Shown here piece by piece: positions 1-5,968 of a stretch of 16,966 nt of DNA; within the stretch, counting starts at the first letter, position 1, and the number at the start of each line of letters is the position of its first letter. The notes beneath the pieces are model-generated. The model was given only the letters and a program-made list of their open reading frames with translations, had not been told where the DNA came from and searched no databases. The stretch covers positions 1 to 16,966 of the forward strand of contig JBEBWT010000042.1 in assembly GCA_040392005.1 (NCBI GenBank), in the 5' to 3' direction. A program made the translations under genes and the position numbers. Source of the stretch: DASRQK01 sp040392005 (GTDB taxonomy: Bacteria > Bacteroidota > Bacteroidia > Sphingobacteriales > Sphingobacteriaceae).

Positions 1-85
1 AAGATATTGTATTTTCTATTTTGTTTTATAATTTATATTATGTTAAATTACAAATTTCTGACTTCACACAGTAAAATATTCTGCC

Positions 86-93
86 TATCTTTG
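86..93 (+). promoter_or_regulatory. Bacteroidota -7 promoter box upstream of yceH
   Basis: TATCTTTG matches the Bacteroidota -7 consensus TAnnTTTG. A start site about 6 bases downstream would give a leader of roughly 55 bases before the ATG at 155. No convincing -33 TTG/TTTG element is visible at the usual 19-23 base spacing, so the call rests on the -7 box alone. Confidence 0.5.
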
Positions 94-154
94 GGCAAAT
101 CAACTATTAGAATGGAACGCTGTCCTGACACAGCAGTAAAAAAACAATAAAATA

Positions 155-817
155 ATGAGTACAATTTCCTTACCGGTTTTAAATGCTGAAGAACAACGTG
201 TACTGGGTTCATTAATGGAAAAATCCAAAACCACACCAGAATATTATCCGCTCACCTTAAATTCGCTGGTCACGGCCTGCAATCAGAAAACATCAAGAAA
301 TCCGGTGGTGTCCTATGATGAAAATACCGTGATGCTGACGCTGGACAGTCTGCGGAAAAAAGGACTGGTCGGTACGGTTACCGGCGGCACAGGCCGGGTG
401 ACAAAATACAAGCACAATTTTGCAGTGGTTTATCCGGTCGTACCGGCTGAGGTTACGGTAATTTGCCTGCTTTTGCTGCGTGGCCCTCTCACTCCCGGAG
501 AGATCAATAATATGTCAGGCCGGATGTATGAATTTGAATCCCTGGAAGAAGTCCAACAGATTCTGGATCATCTGGCACAGGCGGAACACCCCTATCTGCT
601 GCAATTACCGAAAAGGCCGGGCCAGAAAGAGGCCCGGTACGCCCATTTGCTGGGTGGCAGCATTGCACCGGAAGACTATATGGAGGCTGCAAATGAATCC
701 TCCCTCCCGACCGATCCAGCCTATTCTGCCGGATTGGAGGACCGTTTGCAAAAAGTGGAGGCAGAACTGGCACAGTTAAGAGCCGAATTCAATGAACTAA
801 TGAAACAATTGACATAA
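155..817 (+). CDS. yceH: YceH/DUF480 family protein
   Basis: This 220-residue protein has the usual length and character of the YceH (DUF480, COG3132) family, a tandem winged-helix fold with no firmly established role. Family hallmarks are the opening LNAEEQRVLGSLMEKSKTTP (residues 9-28), the stretch YYPLTLNSLVTACNQKTSRNP (about 30-50), and a middle segment LLLLRGPLTPGEINN (about 105-119) from the second winged helix. The last 30 residues are charged and heptad-like (RLQKVEAELAQLRAEFNELM), consistent with a short coiled coil. The ATG at 155 follows an A-rich leader without a Shine-Dalgarno sequence. The gene is followed by an inverted repeat starting at its stop codon and then by a universal stress protein gene on the same strand. 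The family call is firm; the cellular function is unknown. Confidence 0.92.
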   Translation: MSTISLPVLNAEEQRVLGSLMEKSKTTPEYYPLTLNSLVTACNQKTSRNPVVSYDENTVMLTLDSLRKKGLVGTVTGGTGRVTKYKHNFAVVYPVVPAEVTVICLLLLRGPLTPGEINNMSGRMYEFESLEEVQQILDHLAQAEHPYLLQLPKRPGQKEARYAHLLGGSIAPEDYMEAANESSLPTDPAYSAGLEDRLQKVEAELAQLRAEFNELMKQLT

Positions 818-858
818 ACCCAGACCCTCATTGCGGAAGCTAATGAATAATCTGGGTT
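817..858 (+). other. Inverted repeat at the end of yceH, possible mRNA 3' end
   Basis: AACCCAGA at 817-824 pairs perfectly with TCTGGGTT at 851-858. A nested TCATT/AATGA pair (828-832 and 842-846) extends the structure. The left arm begins on the last base of the yceH stop codon. There is no T tract after the right arm, so it is not a canonical intrinsic terminator. It may stabilise the transcript end or weakly separate yceH from the stress protein gene. Confidence 0.4.
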
Positions 859-934
859 AAAATATTGCATATTCCGTTCATTATATGTAAATTGCGTGTG
901 ACAATCAAATCCGAATGACTCAAAACATAAGGAT

Positions 935-1408
935 ATGGACAACAAGATTTCAAGATATAAACGTGTATTGATTGCAATTGACGATACTGAATGCTCAAAA
1001 AAGGCATTGGAGCATGGGCGGTATATTGTACAGAAAGAGGCTGCGACAGTGGCTTTGGTACACGTCACCGAGAACCCTTCTCCCAGTAATTATGGCGTGG
1101 ATCCTTTAATGGGGCAACAGGCAGTCATCGTACCACAAACCCTTCAGATACAGGAGGAAAATGCACAGACATTACTCGAAGAAGTGAAAGAAAGCCTGAA
1201 GGATATTGCCGATGATATTTCCTGTTTCCATCGCACGGGCAGTCCCCGTCAGGAAATTCTGGCCGTATCCATAGAATGGGAAGCGGATCTGATCATCATG
1301 GGAACCCACGGACGGACCGGTTTTGACCACTTTATTTCAGGAAGTGTTTCGGAAAGCGTATTGAGAAGGGCCAATTGCCCCGTGCTGATCATTCCCGGTA
1401 AATGTTAG
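935..1408 (+). CDS. Universal stress protein, single UspA domain
   Basis: This 157-residue cytoplasmic protein is one complete UspA domain. The first strand VLIAIDDTECS (11-21) carries the nucleotide-contacting aspartate (D16), followed by a helix and a second strand ATVALVHVTE. The C-terminal half has the ATP-binding loop GTHGRTGFDHFISGS (123-137), which fits the family pattern G-x2-G-x9-G-S/T, and ends with the strand CPVLIIP. It therefore most likely belongs to the ATP-binding branch of the family. Such proteins act as small dimeric stress or energy-state modulators; the partner is not evident here. It stands alone between yceH and a convergent ferredoxin gene, with 117 bases upstream in which I see no clear promoter box. 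Confidence 0.93.
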   Translation: MDNKISRYKRVLIAIDDTECSKKALEHGRYIVQKEAATVALVHVTENPSPSNYGVDPLMGQQAVIVPQTLQIQEENAQTLLEEVKESLKDIADDISCFHRTGSPRQEILAVSIEWEADLIIMGTHGRTGFDHFISGSVSESVLRRANCPVLIIPGKC

Positions 1409-1482
1409 AACCTCCTGCCGGATAACAAGTCCAGTGTTAGGGCCGGATTCCACCCTGTTCACTGCGGCGCAGCCAGGGACAC

Positions 1483-1833
1483 TTACTCACCATGCAACCA
1501 GGCTTTTTTGGCCAGCAATTCCTCTTCGCTTTCCCGGATATCTTCATCATCCACACAGCAATCCACCGGACAGACCGCGGCACACTGGGGCTCATCGTGA
1601 AAGCCCACACATTCCGTACATTTATCGGAAACAATAAAATAGACCTCATTTGAGACTGCATCCTGGGACTCATTGGCATCGATCATCCGCCCATCCCCGA
1701 AATCAATCACGCCGTCCAAAGCAGTACCATCCGAATATTTCCAGCTCATGCCCGCATCATAAATAGCATTGTTCGGACATTCCGGCTCACAGGCACCACA
1801 ATTTATACACTCATCAGTTATCTTGATTGCCAT
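1483..1833 (-). CDS. 2[4Fe-4S] ferredoxin with long central insert
   Basis: This 116-residue acidic, soluble ferredoxin should carry two [4Fe-4S] clusters and act as a low-potential electron carrier. The first motif is CINCGACEPECP (C9, C12, C15, C19). The second is C72-x2-C75-x8-C84-x3-C88-P, the Allochromatium-type spacing with a loop inside the second motif. By family precedent, C19 and C88 are exchanged between the clusters. C92 and C93 are extra cysteines. About 50 residues separate the two motifs, longer than in minimal ferredoxins. I chose the ATG at 1831-1833 because it begins MAIKITDECINC, the classic ferredoxin start; the frame runs further upstream to 1884, but that part crosses the -7 promoter box. 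The gene is divergent from a LuxC-like reductase, a plausible but unproven redox partner. Confidence 0.92.
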   Translation of the reverse strand: MAIKITDECINCGACEPECPNNAIYDAGMSWKYSDGTALDGVIDFGDGRMIDANESQDAVSNEVYFIVSDKCTECVGFHDEPQCAAVCPVDCCVDDEDIRESEEELLAKKAWLHGE

Positions 1834-1841
1834 AAAAAAGC

Positions 1842-1849
1842 TATTTTTG
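1842..1849 (+). promoter_or_regulatory. Bacteroidota -7 box for the LuxC-like reductase
   Basis: TATTTTTG matches TAnnTTTG on the plus strand and would give a leader of about 50 bases before the TTG start at 1906. A TTG at 1823-1825 is a weak -33 candidate with a 16-base spacer, which would lie inside the ferredoxin coding sequence. Together with the opposing box it makes a 16-base near-palindrome (1842-1857). Confidence 0.4.
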
Positions 1850-1857
1850 CAAAGATA
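1850..1857 (-). promoter_or_regulatory. Bacteroidota -7 box for the ferredoxin gene
   Basis: Read on the minus strand this is TATCTTTG, matching TAnnTTTG. The implied start site lies only about 10 bases before the ATG at 1833, giving a very short leader. It directly abuts a second -7-like box on the opposite strand (1842-1849). The -33 region is not clear. Confidence 0.5.
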
Positions 1858-1905
1858 CAAATAAATAAGCATCGTATAGATCACATTTCACAAAGCTTTA
1901 TCATT

Positions 1906-2925
1906 TTGACAATTCAGCAACGTATAAAGGCATTCGGACAGTTGGGCGCACGTCTGCGGGACCCGGACAACACAGCAGTATCCGCTATCATTGAGGAAGC
2001 CGGGCGGCACAACCCCTGGTTTACTCCGGAAAATGTCAGCCGCTCCATCCGTGCACTGGCCGGGCAGCTCCATACGGAAAAACTTAAAGAATGGCTATCC
2101 CCCTACCCTTTTGACCGCTCCAATTCCAAACAGGCCGGACTGGTGTTTGCCGGCAATCTTCCGCTAGTGGGTTTCCACGATCTGCTGGCCGTTTTATGTG
2201 CCGGATTCAATGCGCAGATCAAGCTCTCTTCCAATGATCAGGTGCTCTATCGCTTTCTGATCAGGGAATTGATCGATATCGAGCCCGGTTTCGAAGAAAA
2301 AATCGCTGAGGTGGGAAAATTGCAGGGTTTCGATCTGGTCATTGCGACCGGGAGTGACAATTCGGCCCGTTATTTTGATTATTATTTTGGAAAATATCCC
2401 CATATTATCCGCAAAAACAGAAACGGGGTGGCGGTGTTACAGGGGGATGAAAGCCCCGAACAATTGCATGCACTGGGGGATGATATTTTTAGTTATTTTG
2501 GGCTGGGGTGCCGGAATGTATCCAAGCTCTATCTGCCCAAAGGCTATGAAATCGCAAAGTTTTTTGAAGGAATTGCCGGACATTCTGGGGTTTTTGATCA
2601 TTTCAAATATGCCAACAATTACGATTTCAACAAATCCATCTATCTCATCAACGGTGATCCGCATTATGACAATGGATTTATGTTGCTGCGGCCCGCTGTC
2701 AGTCTGGCCTCTCCCCTTGCCGTTTTGCATTATGAAGAATATGAATCCGGCGAACAATTAATTGAAAAACTGGAACAGGCAGCGCAGGGCATCCAGTGTG
2801 TGGTCGGTCAGATCAGCCTTCCGGACCCTAAATTGACGGTTGTGCCTTTCGGACAAAGTCAATATCCCGGACTGACGGATTACGCTGATGGGGTCAATAC
2901 CCTGGCATTTCTGGCTGCCCATTAG
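1906..2925 (+). CDS. LuxC-like acyl-CoA reductase
   Basis: This 339-residue protein belongs to the acyl-CoA reductase (LuxC, PF05893) group of the aldehyde dehydrogenase superfamily, which reduces acyl-CoA or acyl-enzyme to aldehyde with NADPH. Visible hallmarks are FAGNLPLVGFHDLLAVLCAG (81-100), KLSSND (106-111), an ALDH-like nucleotide-site segment LVIATGSDNSARYF (144-157), and FGLGCRNVSKLYLP (198-211), whose C202 is the likely catalytic cysteine. At 339 residues it is shorter than Vibrio LuxC. No luxAB, luxD or luxE is nearby, so a bioluminescence role is not supported; the substrate is unknown. The start is TTG at 1906: it gives MTIQQRIKAFGQLG, which fits the family N terminus as I recall it, and no ATG lies near. 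The divergent ferredoxin may be functionally linked. Confidence 0.85.
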   Translation: MTIQQRIKAFGQLGARLRDPDNTAVSAIIEEAGRHNPWFTPENVSRSIRALAGQLHTEKLKEWLSPYPFDRSNSKQAGLVFAGNLPLVGFHDLLAVLCAGFNAQIKLSSNDQVLYRFLIRELIDIEPGFEEKIAEVGKLQGFDLVIATGSDNSARYFDYYFGKYPHIIRKNRNGVAVLQGDESPEQLHALGDDIFSYFGLGCRNVSKLYLPKGYEIAKFFEGIAGHSGVFDHFKYANNYDFNKSIYLINGDPHYDNGFMLLRPAVSLASPLAVLHYEEYESGEQLIEKLEQAAQGIQCVVGQISLPDPKLTVVPFGQSQYPGLTDYADGVNTLAFLAAH

Positions 2926-2964
2926 GGTTAATTCGTTCATGCGGAATAATTGAGGAAAATTAGG

Positions 2965-2972
2965 TAAGTTTG
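2965..2972 (+). promoter_or_regulatory. Bacteroidota -7 box before the 67-residue gene
   Basis: TAAGTTTG matches TAnnTTTG. It sits nine bases before the ATG at 2982, so the transcript would be almost leaderless. No clear -33 element is present. If real, the small gene and the FtsE-like ATPase form their own operon, separate from the reductase. Confidence 0.4.
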
Positions 2973-2981
2973 TGGCTAAAT

Positions 2982-3185
2982 ATGTATGTCATTAAAGTCA
3001 AAGGCGTAGCAAAAATACCCGATTATGTGCAATTGCGGGACGATGGGTTTACCCTGCTGGCTTATTTTAGGGTGGACCGGCCGGATAAATCCCTGGAAAA
3101 ACTGGGCTTGGGGGATCAATTGGAAAAAATTATGGCCATTGTGCGGGAAATGCCTTTTGGACAGATAAAGCAAATAGATTTATAA
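2982..3185 (+). CDS. Small conserved-looking protein upstream of ftsE-like gene
   Basis: I do not recognise this 67-residue protein. It has no signal peptide, membrane segment, cysteine motif or obvious catalytic motif. By eye it suggests two strands (MYVIKVKG and FTLLAYFRV) followed by a long amphipathic helix (about 38-58) and a final short strand, so it looks like a compact folded cytoplasmic domain. I chose the ATG at 2982; an in-frame TTG at 2970 would overlap the -7 box and add four residues. Its stop is three bases before the start of the FtsE-like ATPase, which strongly suggests co-transcription and perhaps translational coupling. It could be a small regulator or partner of that ATPase, but this is inference from position only. 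Confidence 0.72.
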   Translation: MYVIKVKGVAKIPDYVQLRDDGFTLLAYFRVDRPDKSLEKLGLGDQLEKIMAIVREMPFGQIKQIDL

Positions 3186-3188
3186 ACA

Positions 3189-3869
3189 ATGAACGGCGAT
3201 ACCGTAATTACTCTCAGGAATGTGGATATACAGCAACCAGGGCATCTGGTCTTATCCAATGTAAACCTCCAGATCAATAAAGGGGAATTTGTGTTTCTTA
3301 TCGGGCAGACCGGCAGTGGAAAAAGCAGTCTGCTGAAAATCCTTTATGGGGACCTGCATATTGCCAGTGGCGAAGGAATGGTGGCCGGTTTTGATCTCAA
3401 AAAGCTCAATACCAGGGATGTCCCCTATCTCCGCCGGAAATTGGGAATTGTTTTTCAGGATTTTCACCTATTGACCGACAGAAGCATCGAAAAAAACCTT
3501 GAATTTGCACTGAAGGCGACAGGCTGGACCGATAAATCCCTGATTGAAGCCCGTATGCTGGATGTGCTGGAAAAAGTGGGGCTGCGATCCAAATTCAAAA
3601 AGATGCCGCACGAACTGTCAGGGGGTGAGCAACAAAGGATCGTGATTGCCCGGGCCCTGCTGAACAATCCGGAAATCATACTTGCTGACGAGCCTACGGG
3701 CAATCTGGACCCTGAAACTTCGCAGGAAATTGTGTTACTGCTCAAAGAAATCAGTCGTGCGGGTACGGCTGTCCTGATGGCGACCCATGATTATCAACTG
3801 ATCCGCAACCTGCCTTCCCGCATCATCCGGACCTCCAACGGAAGTCTGGAAGATCAGGTAGTACTTTGA
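3189..3869 (+). CDS. ftsE: FtsE-like ABC transporter ATP-binding protein
   Basis: This 226-residue stand-alone ABC ATPase has a full motif set: Walker A GQTGSGKSS (39-47), Q-loop VFQDF with Q90, signature LSGGEQQR (143-150), Walker B IILADEPTG (163-171) and H-loop ATHD (H200). Length and motif style fit the FtsE/LolD/MacB class. FtsE with the membrane protein FtsX regulates septal peptidoglycan hydrolysis. There is no FtsX here; the two genes are often unlinked in Bacteroidota, so this does not argue against FtsE. LolD, or the ATPase of another MacB-like exporter, remains an alternative. The start ATG is three bases after the stop of the small upstream gene. The gene is followed by about 208 bases without a gene, in which I see no clear terminator. 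Confidence 0.8.
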   Translation: MNGDTVITLRNVDIQQPGHLVLSNVNLQINKGEFVFLIGQTGSGKSSLLKILYGDLHIASGEGMVAGFDLKKLNTRDVPYLRRKLGIVFQDFHLLTDRSIEKNLEFALKATGWTDKSLIEARMLDVLEKVGLRSKFKKMPHELSGGEQQRIVIARALLNNPEIILADEPTGNLDPETSQEIVLLLKEISRAGTAVLMATHDYQLIRNLPSRIIRTSNGSLEDQVVL

Positions 3870-4077
3870 AGCATTCCATTCAGTGGCATGTCCGGAAAGG
3901 ATCAACAAACAACCGAAATCAGTCATTTTGTACCTGAGTTTTCTGAATAAACTGACAGGATGACCATTTTTTTTCAATGGCAGTGAAATTGCTGTTATAC
4001 ATTTCAAATAAATATTGAACAATTAAACCCTGATGTACAATCCAGGTTAAATCAAACAACATAGAATAAAAACTATA

Positions 4078-4644
4078 ATGGGAGATCAGAAGAAAAAGCA
4101 TGAGGATCCGGAAAATGATCCTATTTCAACAGAAGAACAAGATTTAAACGCAAAAAACATGACTGAGCCGGTAGCCGAAGACCAGGAACCCGTATGTGAG
4201 GAAGATCGGTTGAAAGCTGAGCTTGAAACAGCCAGTGACCGCTATCTGCGCCTGTATGCAGAGTTTGACAACTATAAAAGACGCACCTCCAAAGAACGGG
4301 TTGAATTGATGCAATCTGCGGGGAAAGAAGTCATTGCCAACCTGCTGACTGTTCTGGACGACTTTGACCGGGCACTGAAAATGATGGAAACAGCTACGGA
4401 TGTGCCGGCAATTGTGGAAGGAATAGAATTGATCAGCCAGAAGTTCAAAAAAATCCTGCAACAGCAGGGCCTGAAAGAAATGGAGGTGATCGGCCAGCCT
4501 TTTGATGCGGATTTTCAGGAGGCTATTACCAACATTCCGGCGCCGGATGAAAGTATGAAAGGTAAAGTGATAGATCAGGTAGAAAAGGGTTATTTCCTCA
4601 ATGATAAGGTATTGAGGTATGCCAAAGTTGTAGTAGGAAACTAA
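4078..4644 (+). CDS. grpE: GrpE, nucleotide exchange factor for DnaK
   Basis: This 188-residue protein is the co-chaperone that releases ADP from DnaK (Hsp70). Residues 1-45 are acidic and disordered-looking. A long helical region follows, containing DRYLRLYAEFDNYKRRTSKE (about 54-73), the conserved GrpE dimer coiled coil. The C terminus is the beta domain with the family signature G-QPFDADFQEAI (about 138-149) and the closing V-KGY-LNDKVLR-AKVVV. The length is typical. dnaJ starts eight bases after the stop, so the two form an operon; dnaK is not in the window. In the 208 bases upstream I find no CIRCE element and no perfect TAnnTTTG box, so heat-shock control is not visible. Confidence 0.96.
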   Translation: MGDQKKKHEDPENDPISTEEQDLNAKNMTEPVAEDQEPVCEEDRLKAELETASDRYLRLYAEFDNYKRRTSKERVELMQSAGKEVIANLLTVLDDFDRALKMMETATDVPAIVEGIELISQKFKKILQQQGLKEMEVIGQPFDADFQEAITNIPAPDESMKGKVIDQVEKGYFLNDKVLRYAKVVVGN

Positions 4645-4652
4645 AAAACAGA

Positions 4653-5804
4653 ATGGCAAAAAGAGATTACTACGATATCCTGGGTGTTTCCAGACAGGCG
4701 GATCAGGCGGAAATCAAATCTGCCTATCGCAAACTCGCCATCAAGTATCATCCGGACAAAAATCCAGACAACAAAGAAGCCGAGGATAAATTCAAGGAGG
4801 CTGCCGAAGCTTATGAAGTCCTGAGCAATCCTGACAAACGGCAGCGCTATGACCAGTTTGGGCATGCCGGCAACAGTGCCTCCGGCGGATATGGCGGCGG
4901 TGGCATGAATATGGAGGATATTTTCAGCCAGTTCGGGGATATTTTCGGTGGCGGTGGCAGCCCGTTTGACAGCTTTTTCGGGGGCAGCGGGCGCAGTGGT
5001 GGACGCCGGATGACCAAAGGCAGCAACCTGCGTATCAAGGTAAAATTGTCTCTTTCCGAGATCGCCAATGGAGCAGAGAAAAAGATCAAAGTCAATAAAC
5101 AGGTAGTTTGTGCTACCTGTGACGGCAGTGGGGCAAAGGACAAATCTTCCTTCCACACCTGCCGTACCTGCGGAGGTGCCGGATCGGTGCGCCGGGTCAC
5201 CAATACGATCCTGGGACAGATGCAGACGACCAGCACCTGCCCTACCTGTAATGGAGAAGGTGTAGAGGTTACTGCCAAATGTACATCCTGCCATGGTTCG
5301 GGACTGGTATCCGGAGAAGAGACTATCACCATCAATATTCCGGCAGGGGTCAGCGAGGGCATGCAATTGTCCATGAGCGGCAAGGGAAATGCAGCTCCGC
5401 GGGGTGGTATTCCGGGTGATCTGATTATTCTGATCGAGGAAATCCCCCACGAAACCCTTAAACGGGATGGTATCAATGTCATTTATGATCTGTATATCAA
5501 TTTTGTGGATGCCGCCCTGGGTACCAGTGCGGAAATACCCACCATTGATGGCAAAGCCAAGATCAAAATCGATGCAGGCACACAGGCCGGCAAAATCCTC
5601 CGGCTGAAAGGCAAGGGTGTGCCGGAGGTCAATTCCTATCATCGGGGGGACCAACTGGTCTATGTCAATGTATGGACCCCGAAAGCCCTTTCTGCTGAGG
5701 AAAAGGCAATGCTGGAACAATTACGGACTTCGCCGAATTTCAAACCCCAGCCCGGCAAGAACGAGAAATCATTCTTCGAACGGGTCAAGGAATATTTTGA
5801 GTGA
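4653..5804 (+). CDS. dnaJ: Chaperone protein DnaJ (type I Hsp40)
   Basis: This 383-residue protein is a full-length class A J-protein that delivers substrates to DnaK and stimulates its ATPase. The J domain (about 4-70) holds the essential HPD at 33-35. A Gly/Phe-rich linker follows (about 72-120, with GGGGMNMEDIFSQFGDIFGG). The zinc domain has four CxxCxGxG repeats: CATCDGSG (153-160), CRTCGGAG (170-177), CPTCNGEG (196-203) and CTSCHGSG (210-217). The C-terminal substrate-binding domains run from about 220 to 370. All key residues are present. It is the second gene of the grpE-dnaJ operon and is followed by a strong terminator. The long open frame on the opposite strand is a coding shadow. 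Confidence 0.98.
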   Translation: MAKRDYYDILGVSRQADQAEIKSAYRKLAIKYHPDKNPDNKEAEDKFKEAAEAYEVLSNPDKRQRYDQFGHAGNSASGGYGGGGMNMEDIFSQFGDIFGGGGSPFDSFFGGSGRSGGRRMTKGSNLRIKVKLSLSEIANGAEKKIKVNKQVVCATCDGSGAKDKSSFHTCRTCGGAGSVRRVTNTILGQMQTTSTCPTCNGEGVEVTAKCTSCHGSGLVSGEETITINIPAGVSEGMQLSMSGKGNAAPRGGIPGDLIILIEEIPHETLKRDGINVIYDLYINFVDAALGTSAEIPTIDGKAKIKIDAGTQAGKILRLKGKGVPEVNSYHRGDQLVYVNVWTPKALSAEEKAMLEQLRTSPNFKPQPGKNEKSFFERVKEYFE

Positions 5805-5830
5805 TTGATGTGTTTCGGATGTTCGATTCC

Positions 5831-5907
5831 AAAAAGAGCTAACTATTTTCAACCCAAAAAGAGCTGACTATTTCAGCCGATAAAAAAAGCCTGACTACTT
5901 TGAAAGT
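5831..5907. repeat. Three diverged tandem copies of a ~25-base motif
   Basis: Copies start near 5831, 5856 and 5884. Copies 1 and 2 share AAAAAGAGCT followed by ACTATTT and CA(A/G)CC. Copy 3 reads AAAAAGCCTGACTACTTTGA, with a small indel. Copy 2 can form a GCTGA/TCAGC hairpin (5863-5877), and copy 3 is the left half of the dnaJ terminator. This suggests duplicated or decayed terminator-like units between convergent genes. Confidence 0.6.
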
Positions 5908-5919
5908 AATCAGGCTTTT
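5885..5919. terminator. Bidirectional intrinsic terminator between dnaJ and the M14 gene
   Basis: AAAAGCCTGA (5885-5894) pairs perfectly with TCAGGCTTTT (5910-5919). After one C-A mismatch the stem continues as TACTTT/AAAGTA around the centre. The arms carry an A tract on the left and a T tract on the right, so the hairpin can end transcription from either strand: dnaJ (plus, ending 5804) and the M14 operon (minus, ending 5969). Confidence 0.9.
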
Positions 5920-5968
5920 ATGATTAAAAAGAGTAATGATTAAGTTCTCTGTTTATTAAGAGTATTTA

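Noticed and set aside
1409..1482. Possible terminator between the convergent stress protein and ferredoxin genes.
   Set aside because: Only short imperfect pairings are seen (for example CTGCG/CGCAG and CCCTG/CAGGG) with no T tract on either strand.
1834..1884. A longer ferredoxin beginning at 1884.
   Set aside because: The extra 17 residues cross the -7 promoter box and are unlike ferredoxin N termini. MAIKITDECINC is the natural start.
3870..4077. Possible heat-shock operator (CIRCE) before grpE-dnaJ.
   Set aside because: No TTAGCACTC / GAGTGCTAA pair is present, and no perfect TAnnTTTG box. The region holds nothing I can name.
4144..4659. A 171-codon minus-strand frame opposite grpE.
   Set aside because: It is fully covered by grpE, whose C-terminal signature is intact, and the antisense translation has no domain.
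4641..5720. A 359-codon open frame on the minus strand opposite dnaJ.
   Set aside because: It lies wholly across dnaJ and the end of grpE, which have complete family motifs. The translation has no recognisable domain and looks like a coding shadow.
5831..5907. Tandem 25-base copies considered as a CRISPR array.
   Set aside because: There are no spacers between copies, the copies differ from each other, and no cas gene is nearby.
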